From: Hydractinia symbiolongicarpus
Lineage: Eukaryota > Cnidaria > Hydrozoa > Anthoathecata > Hydractiniidae
DNA: 64,000 bases
Assembly: GCF_029227915.1 (NCBI RefSeq)
Contig: NC_079887.1
Coordinates: 5,146,001 to 5,210,000, forward strand
Direction: 5' to 3'
A program made the translations under genes and the position numbers. Positions within the stretch are counted from its first letter, which is position 1. Every line of letters begins with the position of its first letter. Positions 50,663-61,713 of this stretch are shown piece after piece. The notes below the pieces were generated by a model, which was given only the letters and a program-made list of their open reading frames with translations, was not told where the DNA came from and ran no database searches.

Positions 50663-53282
50663 AACCTAGTAATATCAGAAAAATGTCGCTAAATACATGT
50701 TGGTACGAATTTGTGACCCAATCGTTTTAACTCAAACGGACTGTCACCCTTAGAAAGTCGATTAAATGGAGTTTTTGAGACTGTCTCTATTTCTTCTGCA
50801 CGTCCTAACGGCTACGATTGGTCCTACAGCACAAAATGACTTTTTTGTCCACATTTTTGAATAAAGGGCTACCCCAGCGCCCAGTGTAATCGCTGAGTTC
50901 CGGCAATCATGTCAAATTAAGAAGAATGTTATTTCTTGGAGTTCAATTGTCTCCTTTATCACATTTATCAGGTCATAGTCTAAAATCAGTTCAATTAAGT
51001 CCCACAGTCAATCGTTGCACTGTTAAAAGCGATACAACTTAGTAATATCGGAAAAAATCACTAACAACATGTTGGTACGAATATGTGACTCAATCGTTGT
51101 AACTCAAACGGACTGACAGCCTTAGAAAGCCAATGAAATGTACTTTTCGAAACTGTCGCTAATTCTTCAGCGCGTGATAACGGCTAGGATTGGTCCCACA
51201 GAAAAAAATGACTTATTAATCTAAATTTTTAAATGAAGTGCTACCACAGCGCCCAGTGTAATCGCTGAGTTGCGGCAATCATGTCAAATTAAGAAAAATG
51301 CTTTTTCTTGGAGTCCAATTGTCTCATTTATCACATTTATCAGGTCACATTCCAAAGTTAGTACAATTAAGTTCCACAGTCAATCGTTTCATTGTTAAAA
51401 GCGATGCAACCTAGTAATATCAGAAAAATATCGCTAAATATATGTTGGTACAAATATGTGATTAAACCGTTGTAACTCAAACGGACTGACAGCGTCAGAA
51501 AGTCAATGATATGTCCTTTTTGAAACTGTCTCTATTTCTTCAGCGCGCGATAACAGCTAGGATTGGTCCCACAGTAAGAAATGACTTATTTATCTAAATT
51601 TTTAAATGAAGCGCTACCACAGCGCCAAGTGTAATCGCTGATTTCCGGCAATCACGTCAAATTAAGAAGAATGTTTTTTCTTGCAGTCCAATTGTCATAT
51701 TTATCACATTTATCAGGTCACAGTCCAAAGTTAGTACAATTAAGTTCCACAGTCAATCGTTTCATTGTTAAAAGCGATGCAACCTAGTAATATCAGAAAA
51801 ATATCGCTAAATATATGTTGGTACGAATTTGGAACACAATCGTTGTAACTCAAACGGACTGACACCCTTAGAAAGTCAATGAAATGTACTTTTTGAAACT
51901 GTCGCTAATTCTTCAGCGCGTGATAACGGCTAAGATTGGTCCCACAGTAAAAAATGACTTGTTAATCTAAATTTTTAAATGAAGTGCTACCACAGCGACC
52001 AGTGTAATCACTGAGTTCCAGCAATCATGTCAAATTAAGAAGAATGTTATTTCTTGGAGTCCAATTGTCTCACTTTCACATTTGTAAGGTCACAGCCCAA
52101 AATCAGTTCAATTAAGTCCCACAGTCAATCGTTTCATTGTTAAAAGCGATGTAACCTAATAGTATGAGAGAAAAATCGCCTAATACATGTTGGTACGAGT
52201 ATGTGACGCAACCGTTGTAACTCAAGCGGATTGATACCGTTAGAAAGTCAATGAAATGTACTTTTTGAAACTGTCTCTATTTCTTCAGCGCGCGATAACA
52301 GTTAGGATTGGTCCCACAGTAAGAAATGACTTATTTATCTAAATTTTTAAATGAAGCGCTACCACAGCGCCCAGTGTTATCGCTGAGTTCCGGCAATCAC
52401 GTCAAATTAAGAAGAATGTTATTTCTTGGAGTCCAATTGTCTCATTTGTCACATATATCAGGTCACAGTCTAAAGTTAGTTCAATTAAGTCCCACAGTCA
52501 ATCGTTTCATTGTTAAAAGCGATGCAATCTAGTAATATCAGAAAAATATCGCTAAATACATGTTGGTACGAATATGTGACCCAATCGTTGTAACTCAAAC
52601 GGACTGACACCCTTAGAAAGTCAATGAAATGTACTTTTTGAAACTGTCTCTATTTCTTCAGCGCGCGATAACAGCTAGGATTGGTCCCACAGTAAGAAAT
52701 GACTTATTTATCTAAATTTTTAAATGAAGCGCTACCACAGCGCCCAGTGTAATCGCTGATTTCCGGCAATCACGTCAAATTAAGAAGAATGTTATTTCTT
52801 GGAGTCCAATTGTCTCATTTATCACATTTATCAGGTCAGAGTCCAAAGTTAGTACAATTAAGTTCCACAGTCAATCGTTTTATTGTTAAAAGCGATGCAA
52901 CCTAGTAATATCAGAAGAATATCGCTAAATACATGTTGGTACGAATTTGTGACCCAATCGTTGTAACTCAAACGGACTGACACCCTTAGAAAGTCAATGA
53001 AATGTACTTTTTGAAACTGTCTCTATTTCTTCAGCGCGTGATAACGGCTAGGATTGGTCCCACAGTAAAAAATGATTTGTTAATCTAAATTTTTAAATGA
53101 AGTGCTACCACAGCGACCAGTGTAATCGCTGAGTTGCGGCAATCATGTCAAATTAAGAAGATTGTTCTTTCATGGTGTCCAATTGTCTCACTTTTCACAT
53201 TTATAAGGTCATAGTCCAAAGTTAGTTCAATTAAGTCCTACAGTCAATCGTTTCATTGTTAAAAGCGATGTAACCTAGTAAT
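50663..53282. repeat. Heptamer HOR, copy 2
   Basis: This is the second copy, with anchors at 50696 and 51068 and on to 52932. It carries scattered substitutions (for example GATTAAATGGAG against GATGAAATGTAG, and GAATTTGGAACACAATCG against GAATTTGTGACCCAATCG near 51828). The open frame recurs at 52326-52532 with the same stop-removing change. Confidence 0.87.
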
Positions 53283-53776
53283 ACCAGAAAAATATCGCTA
53301 AATACATGTTGGTACGAGCATGTGACCCAACCGTTGTAACTCAAACGAACTGACACCGTTAAAAGTCAATGAAATGTACTTTTTGAAACTGTCGCTAATT
53401 CTTCAGCGCGCAATAACGGCTGGGATTGGTCCCACAGTAAAAACTGGCTTATTAATCTAAATTTTTAAATGAAGCGCTACCACAGCGTCCAGTGTAATCG
53501 CTGAGTTCCGGCATTCAGGTGAAATTAAGAAGAATGTTATTTCTTGGAGTTCAATTGTCTCCTTTATCACATTTATCAGGTCACAGTCCAAAGTGAGTTC
53601 AATTATGTCCCACAGTCAATCGTTTCACTGTTGAAAGCGATGCAACCTAGTAGTATGAGAGAAAAATCGCTAAATACATGTTGGTACGAGTATGTGACGC
53701 AACCGTTATAACTTAAGCGGATTGATACCGTTAGAAAGTCAATGAAATGTGGTTTTTGAGACTGTTGCTAATTATT
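53283..53776. repeat. First T- and V-type monomers of the trimer family
   Basis: Anchor 53305 (GAGCATGTGACCCAACCG, T) is followed by 53677 (GAGTATGTGACGCAACCGTTATAACTTAAGCGG, V-like). These two sit inside the hexamer period but belong to the family that dominates from 55.5 kb onward, so they mark where the two HORs were joined. Confidence 0.7.
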
Positions 53777-55877
53777 CAGCGCGCGATAACAGCTAAGATT
53801 GGTCCCACAGTAAGAAATGACTTATTTATCTAAATTTTTAAATGAAGCGCTACCACAGCGCCAAGTGTAATCGCTGATTTCCGGCAATCACGTCAAATTA
53901 AGAAAAATGTTTTTTCTTGCAGTCCAATTGTCATATTTATCACATTTATCAGGTCACAGTCCAAAGTTAGTACAATTAAGTTCCACAGTCAATCGTTTCA
54001 TTGTTAAAAGCGATGCAACCTAGTAATAACAGAAAAATATCGCTAAATATATGTTGGTACGAATTTGGAACACAATCGTTGTAACTCAAACGGACTGACA
54101 CCCTTAGAAAGTCAATGAAATGTACTTTTTGAAACTGTCGCTAATTCTTCAGCGCGTGATAACGGCTAAAATTGGTCCCACACTAAAAAATGACTTGTTA
54201 ATCTAAATTTTTAAATGAAGTGCTACCACAGCGACCAGTGTAATCACTGAGTTCCAGCAATCATGTCAAATTAAGAAGAATGTTAATTCTTGGAGTCCAA
54301 TTGCTTCACTTTCACATTTGTAAGGTCACAGCCCAAAATCAGTTCAATTAAGTCCCACAGTCAATCGTTTCATTGTTAAAAGCGATGTAACCTAATAGTA
54401 TGAGAGAAAAATCGCCTAATACATGTTGGTACGAGTATGTGACGCAACCGTTGTAACTCAAGCGGATTGATACTGTTAGAAAGTCAATGAAATGTACTTT
54501 TTGAAACTGTCTCTATTTCTTCAGCGCGCGATAACAGTTAGGATTGGTCCCACAGTAAGAAATGACTTATTTATCTAAATTTTTAAATGAAGCGCTACCA
54601 CAGCGCCCAGTGTTATCGCTGAGTTCCGGCAATCACGTCAAATTAAGAAGAATGTTATTTCTTGGAGTCCAATTGTCTCATTTGTCACATATATCAGGTC
54701 ACAGTCTAAAGTTAGTTCAATTAAGTCCCACAGTCAATCGTTTCATTGTTAAAAGCGATGCAATCTAGTAATATCAGAAAAATAACGCTAAATACATGTT
54801 GGTACGAATATGTGACCCAATCGTTGTAACTCAAACGGACTGACACCCTTAGAAAGTCAATGAAATGTACTTTTTGAAACTGTCTCTATTTCTTCAGCGC
54901 GCGATAAAAGCTAGGATTGGTCCCACAGTAAGAAATGACTTATTTATCTAAATTTTTAAATGAAGCGCTACCACAACGCCCAGTGTAATCGCTGATTTCC
55001 GGCAATCACGTCAAATTAAGAAGAATGTTATTTCTTGGAGTCCAATTGTCTCATTTATCACATTTATCAGGTCAGAGTCCAAAGTTAGTACAATTAAGTT
55101 CCACAGTCAATCGTTTTATTGTTAAAAGCGATGCAACCTAGTAATATCAGAAGAATATCGCTAAATACATGTTGGTACGAATTTGTGACCCAATCGTTGT
55201 AACTCAAACGGACTGACACCCTTAGATAGTCAATGAAATGTACTTTTTGAAACTGTCTCTATTTCTTCAGCGCGTGATAACGGCTAGGATTGGTCCCACA
55301 GTAAAAAATGATTTGTTAATCTAAATTTTTAAATGAAGTGCTACCACAGCGACCAGTGTAATCGCTGAGTTGCAGCAATCATGTCAAATTAAGAAGATTG
55401 TTCTTTCATGGTGTCCAATTGTCTCACTTATCACATTTATAAGGTCATAGTCCAAAGTTAGTTCAATTAAGTCCTACAGTCAATCGTTTCATTGTTAAAA
55501 GCGATGTAACCTAGTAATACCAGAAAAATATCGCTAAATACATGTTGGTACGAGCATGTGACCCAACCGTTGTAACTCAAACGAACTGACACCGTTAAAA
55601 GTCAATGAAATGTACTTTTTAAAACTGTCGCTAATTCTTCAGCGCGCAATAACGGCTAGGATTGGTCCCACAGTAAAAACTGGCTTATTAATCTAAATTT
55701 TTAAATGAAGCGCTACCACAGCGTCCAGTGTAATCGCTGAGTTCCGGCATTCAGGTGAAATTAAGAAGAATGTTATTTCTTGGAGTTCAATTGTCTCCTT
55801 TATCACATTTATCAGGTCACAGTCCAAAGTTAGTTCAATTATGTCCCACAGTCAATCGTTTCACTGTTGAAAGCGAT
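53776..55877. repeat. Hexamer derivative of the heptamer (period 2236 bp)
   Basis: This matches 51540-53641 at an offset of 2236 (six monomers). It inherits GAATTTGGAACACAATCG and GTGTTATCGC, so it descends from copy 2 rather than copy 1. The following GAGCATG monomer with the 2-bp loss (CGTTAAAAGTC in place of CGTTAGAAAGTC) is shared at 53359 and 55594. The open frame recurs again at 54562-54768. Confidence 0.85.
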
Positions 55878-58139
55878 GCAACCTAGTAATATGAGAAAAA
55901 TATCGTTAAATACATGTTGGTACAAATATGTGACGCAACCGTTGTAACTGAAGCGGATTGATACCGTTAGAATGTCAATCAAATGTAGGTTTTGAAACTG
56001 TCGCAATTTCTTCAGCGCGCGATAACGGCTAGGATTGGTCCCCCAGTAAAAAATGACTTGTTAATCTAAATTTTTAAATGAAGTGCTACCACAACGCCCA
56101 GTGTAATCGCTGAGTTGCGGCAATCATGTCAAATTAAGAAGAATGTTATTTCTTGGAGTCCAATTGTCTCACTTTCACACTTATAAGGTCACAGCCCAAA
56201 ATCAGCTCAATTAAGTCCCACAGTCAATCGTTTCATTGTTAAAAGCGATGCAACCTAGTAGTATGAGAGAAAAATCGCTAAATAGATGTTGGTACGAGTA
56301 TGTGACGCAACCGTTATAACTAAAGCGGATTGATACCGTTAGAAAGTCAATGAAATGTGGTTTTTGAGACTGTTGCTAATTATTCAGCGCGCGATAACGG
56401 CTACGATTGGTCCCACAGCACAAAATTACTTATTTGTCTACATTTTTGAATAAAGCGCTACCCCACCGCCCAGTGTAATCGCTGAGTTCCGGCAATCAGG
56501 TCAAGTTAAGAAGAATGTTATTTCTTAGAGTCCAAATGTCTCACTTATCACATTTATAAGGTCATAGTCCAAAGTTAGTTCAATTAAGTCCTACAGCTAA
56601 TCGTTACATTGTTAAAAGCGATGCAACCTAGTAATACCAGAAAAATATCGCTAAATACATGTTGGTACGAGCATGTGACCCAACCGTTGTAACTCAAACG
56701 AACTGACACCGTTAAAAGTCAATGAAATGCACTTTTTGAAACTGTCGCTAATTCTTCAGCGCGCAATAACGGCTAGGATTGGTCCCACAGTAAAAACTGG
56801 CTTATTAATCTAAATTTTTAAATGAAGCGCTACCACAGCGTCCAGTGTAATCGCTGAGTTCCGGCATTCAGGTGAAATTAAGAAGAATGTTATTTCTTGG
56901 AGTTCAATTGTCTCCTTTATCACATTTATCAGGTCACAGTCCAAAGTTAGTTCAATTATGTCCCACAGTCAATCGTTTCACTGTTGAAAGCGATGCAACC
57001 TAGTAATATGATATCGCTAAATACATGTTGGTACGAATATGTGACGCAACCGTTGTAACTGAAGCGGATTGATACCGTTAGAATGTCAATGAAATGTATT
57101 TTTTGAAACTGTCGCAATTTCTTCAGCGCGCGATAACGGCTAGGATTGGTCCCCCAGTAAAAAATGACTTCTTAATCTAAATTTTCAAATGAAGTGCTAC
57201 TACAACGCCCAGTGTAATCGCTGAGTTGCGGCAATCATGTCAAATTAAGAAGAATGTTATTTCTTGGAGTCCAATTGTCTCACTTTCACACTTATAAGGT
57301 CACAGCCCAAAATCAGCTCAATTAAATCTCACAGGCAATCATTTCATTGTTAAAAGCGATGCAACCTAGTAGTATGAGAGAAAAATCGCTAAATACATGT
57401 TGGTACGAGTATGTGACGCAACCGTTATAACTAAAGCGGATTGATACCGTTAGAAAGTCAATGAAATGTGGTTTTTAAGACTGTTGCTAATTATTCAGCG
57501 CGCGATAACGGCTACGATTGGTCCCACAGCACAAAATTACTTATTTGTCTACATTTTTGAATAAAGCGCTACCCCACCGCCCTGTGTAATCGCTGAGTTC
57601 CGGCAATCAGGTCAAGTTAAGAAGAATGTTATTTCTAGGAGTCCAAATGTCTCACTTTTCACATTTATAAGGTCATAGTCCAAAGTTAGTTCAATTAAGT
57701 CCTACAGTCAATCGTTTCATTATTAAAAGCAATGCAACCTAGTAATACCAGAAAAATATCGCTAAATAAATGTTGGTACGAACATGAGACCCAACCGTTG
57801 TAACTCAAAGGAACTGACACTGTTTGAAAGTCAATGAAATGTGCTTTTTGAAACTGTCGCTAATTCTTCAGCGCGCAATAACGGCTAGGATTGGTCCCAC
57901 AGTAAAAACTGGCTTATTAATCTAAATTTTTAAATGAAGCGCTACCACAGCGTCCAGTGTAATCGCTGAGTTCCGGCATTCAGGTGAAATTAAGAAGAAT
58001 GTTAATTCTTGGAATTCAATTGTCTTCTTTATCACATTTATCAGGTCACAGTCCAAAGTTAGTTCAATTATGTCCCACAGTCAATCGTTTCACTGTTGAA
58101 AGCGATGCAACCTAGTAATATGAGAAAAATCGCTAAATA
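55517..58139. repeat. Trimer HOR T-U-V (about 1117 bp)
   Basis: T (GAGCATG), U (TGTGACGCAACCG, GAATGTCAATC) and V (GAGTATG, GTGACGCAACCGTTATAACTAAAG, plus the GCACAAAATTAC and TACCCCACCGCCC segment) repeat. The ATACCAG before each T lies at 55517, 56634 and 57745 (spacings 1117 and 1111). The second spacing is shorter because AGAAAA is missing near 57010 (AATATGATATCGC). The last T is altered (AATAAATGTTGG, GAACATGAGACCC). Confidence 0.83.
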
Positions 58140-60407
58140 CATGTTGGTAGGAGTATGTGACGCAACCGTTATAACTAAAGCGGATTGATACCGTTAGAAT
58201 GTCAATGAAATGTATTTTTTGAAACTGTCGCTAATTCTTCAGCGTGCAATAACGGCTAGGATTGGTCTTACAGTGAAAACTGGCTTATTAATCTAAATTT
58301 TTAAATGAAGCACTACCACAACGTCCAGTTTAATCGCTGAGTTCCGGCATTCTGGTCAAATTAAGAAGAATGTTATTTCTTGGAGTTCAATTGTCTCCTT
58401 TATTGCATTTATCAGGTTACAGTCCAAAGTTAGTTCAATTAAGTCCCACAGTCAATCGTTTCATTGTTAAAAGCGATGCAACCTAGTAATATCAGAAAAA
58501 TATCGCTAAATACATGTTGGTACGAATATGTGACCCAACCGTTGTAACTTAAACGGACTGACACCGTTAGAAAGTCAATGAAATGTAGTTTTTGGATCTG
58601 TCTCTATTTCTTCAGGGCGTCCTTACGGCTACGATTGGTCCCACAGCACAAAATGACTTATTTGTCTACATTTTTGAATAAAGCGCTACCCCAGCGCCCA
58701 GTGTAATCGCTGAGTTCCGGCATCATGTAAAATTAAGAAGAATGTTTTTTCGCGGAGTCCAATTGTCTCACTTTCACATTTATAAGGCCACAGCCCAAAA
58801 TCAGTTCAATTAAGTCCCACAGTCAATCGTTTCATTGTTAAAAGCGATGCAACCTAGTAATATCAGAAAAATATCGCTAAATACATGTTGGTACAAATAT
58901 GTGATCAAACCGTTGTAACTCAAACTGACTGACACCGTCAGAAAGTCAATGATATGTACTTTTTGAAACTGTCTCTCTTTCTTCAGCGCGCGATAACAGC
59001 TAGGATTGGTCCTACAGTAGGAAAGGACTTATTTATCTAAATTCTTAAACGAAGCGCTACAACAGCGCCCAGTGTAATCGCTGATTTCCGGCAATCACGT
59101 CAAATTAAGAAGAATGTTTTTTCTTGGAGTCCAATTGTCTCATTTATCACATTTATCAGGTCAAAGTCCAAAGTTAGTACAATTAAGTTCCACAGTCAAT
59201 TGTTTCATTGTTAAAAGCGATGCAACCTAGTAATATCAGAAAAATATCGCTAAATACATGTTGGTACGAATTTGTGACCCAATCGTTTTAACTCAAACGG
59301 ACTGTCACCCTTACAAAGTCAATGAAATGTAGCTTTTGAGACTGTCTCTATTTCTTCTGCACGTCCTAACGGCTACGATTGGTCCTACAGCACAAAATGA
59401 CTTTTTCGTCTACATTTTTGAATAAAGCGCTACCCCAGCGCCCAGTGTAATCGCTGAGTTCCGGCAATCATGTCAAATTAAGAAGAATGTTATTTCTTGG
59501 AGTCCAATTGTGTCACTTATCACATTTTTAAGGCCATAGTCCAAAGTCAGTTCAATTAAGTCCCACAGTCAATCGTTGCACTGTTAAAAGCGATACAACT
59601 TAGTAATATCGGAAAAAATCACTAACAACATATTGGTACGAAAATGTGACTCAATCGTTGTAACTCAAACGGACTGACACCCTTAGAAAGTCAATGAAAT
59701 GTACTTTTTGGAACTGTCGCTAATTCTTCAGCGCGTGATTACGGCTAGGATTGGTCCCACAGTAAAAAATGACTTAATAATCTAAATTTTTAAATGAAGT
59801 GCTACCACAGCGCCCAGTGTAATCGCTGAGTTGCGGCAATCATGTCAAATTAAGAAGAATGTTATTTCTTGGAGTCCAATTGTCTCACTTTCACATTTGT
59901 AAGGTCACAGTCCAAATCTCACTTATAACAATTATAAGGTCACAGTCCAAAGTTAGTTCAATTATGTGCCACAGTCAATCGTTTCACTGTTAAAAGCGAT
60001 GCAACCTAGGAATATGAGAAAAACATCGCTAAATACATGTTGGTACTAATATGTGACGCAACCGTTGTAACTGAAGCGGATTGATACCGTTAGAAAGTCA
60101 ATGAATTGTAGTTTCTAAAACTGTCGCTATTTCTTCAGCGCGCGATAACGGATAGGATTGGTCCCACAGTGAAAAGGAATTATTTATCTAAATTTTTAAA
60201 TGAAGCGCTACCACAGCACCAAGTGCAATCCCTGAGTTTCGGCAATCATGTCAAATTAAGAAGAATGTTATTTCTTGGAGTCCAATTGTCTCACTTATAA
60301 CATTTATAAGGTCACAGTCCAAAGTCAGTTCAATTAAGTCCCACAGTCAATCGTTTCATTGTTAAAAGCGATGCAACCTAGTAGTGCGAGAGAAAAATCG
60401 CTAAACA
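58140..60407. repeat. Mixed, older-looking monomers interrupting the trimer block
   Basis: Anchors are at 58140, 58513, 58884, 59257, 59629 and 60036. The 58884, 59257 and 59629 monomers resemble those at 48832, 48087 and 48459 respectively, but in a different order. The monomer ending at 60036 is 407 bp long because of an internal duplication, listed separately. There is no gene. Confidence 0.75.
59883..59951. repeat. Short direct duplication inside a monomer (34 + 35 bp)
   Basis: TCTCACTTTCACATTTG...TCCAAA (59883-59916) is followed directly by TCTCACTTATAACAATT...TCCAAA (59917-59951). The two halves are different subtype versions of the same segment (TTTCACATTTGTAAGG against TTATAACAATTATAAGG). 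The insertion therefore looks like a join between two different monomers 35 bp out of register rather than simple slippage. Confidence 0.8.
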
Positions 60408-60967
60408 CATGTTGGTACGAGTATGTGACGCAACCGTTGTAACTGAATCGGATTGATACCGTTAGAAAGAAAATGAAATGTAGTTTTTGAGACTGTTGCT
60501 AATTATTCAGCGCGCGATAACGGCTACGATTGGTCCCACAGCACAAAATTACTTATTTGTCTACATTTTTGAATAAAGCCCTACCCCACCGCCCAGTGTA
60601 ATCGCTGAGTTCCAGCAATCAGGTCAAGTTAAGAAGAATGTTATTTCTTGGAGTCCAAATGTCTCACTTATCACATTCATAATGTCATAGTCCAAAGTTA
60701 GTTCAATTATGTCCTACAGTCAATCGTTTCATTGTTAAAAGCGATGCAACCGAGTAATACCAGAAAAATATCGCTAAATACATGTTGGTACGAGCATGTG
60801 ACCCAACCGTTGTAACTCAAACGAACTGACACCGTTTGAAAGTCAATGAAATGTACTTTTTGAAACTGTTGCTAATTCTTCAACGCGCAATAACGGCTAG
60901 GATTGGTCCCACAGTAAAAACTGGCTTATTAATCTAAATTTTTAAATGAAGCGCTACCACAGCGTCC

Positions 60968-61340
60968 AGTGTAATCGCTGAGTTCCGGCATTCAGGTGAA
61001 ATTAAGAAGAATGTTATTTCTTGGAATTCAATTGTCTCCTTTATCACATTTATCAGGTCACAGTCCAAAGTTAGTTCAATTGTGTCCCACAGTCAATCGT
61101 TTCACTGTTGAAAGCGATGCAACCTAGTAATATGAGAAAAATATCGCTAAATACATGTTGGTACGAATATGTGACGCAACCGTTGTAACTGAAGCGGATT
61201 GATACCGTTAGAATGTCAATCAAATGTAGGTTTTGAAACTGTCGCAATTTCTTCAGCGCGCGATAACGGCTAGGATTAGTCCCACAGTAAAAAATGACTT
61301 CTTAATCTAAATTTTTAAATGAAGTGCTACCACAACGCGC
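60968..61340. repeat. Exact one-monomer duplication, left copy
   Basis: This 373-bp stretch is repeated without any difference I could see at 61341-61713. Private markers are CAATTGTGTCCC, GTAGGTTTTGAAAC and ATTAGTCCCACAG. The right copy then continues to GCGGCAATCATGAC. Confidence 0.85.
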
Positions 61341-61713
61341 AGTGTAATCGCTGAGTTCCGGCATTCAGGTGAAATTAAGAAGAATGTTATTTCTTGGAAT
61401 TCAATTGTCTCCTTTATCACATTTATCAGGTCACAGTCCAAAGTTAGTTCAATTGTGTCCCACAGTCAATCGTTTCACTGTTGAAAGCGATGCAACCTAG
61501 TAATATGAGAAAAATATCGCTAAATACATGTTGGTACGAATATGTGACGCAACCGTTGTAACTGAAGCGGATTGATACCGTTAGAATGTCAATCAAATGT
61601 AGGTTTTGAAACTGTCGCAATTTCTTCAGCGCGCGATAACGGCTAGGATTAGTCCCACAGTAAAAAATGACTTCTTAATCTAAATTTTTAAATGAAGTGC
61701 TACCACAACGCGC
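61341..61713. repeat. Exact one-monomer duplication, right copy
   Basis: This is identical to 60968-61340 in the bases compared. The join is in phase within CAGTGTAATCGCTGAG. It is among the youngest events in the window. Confidence 0.85.
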
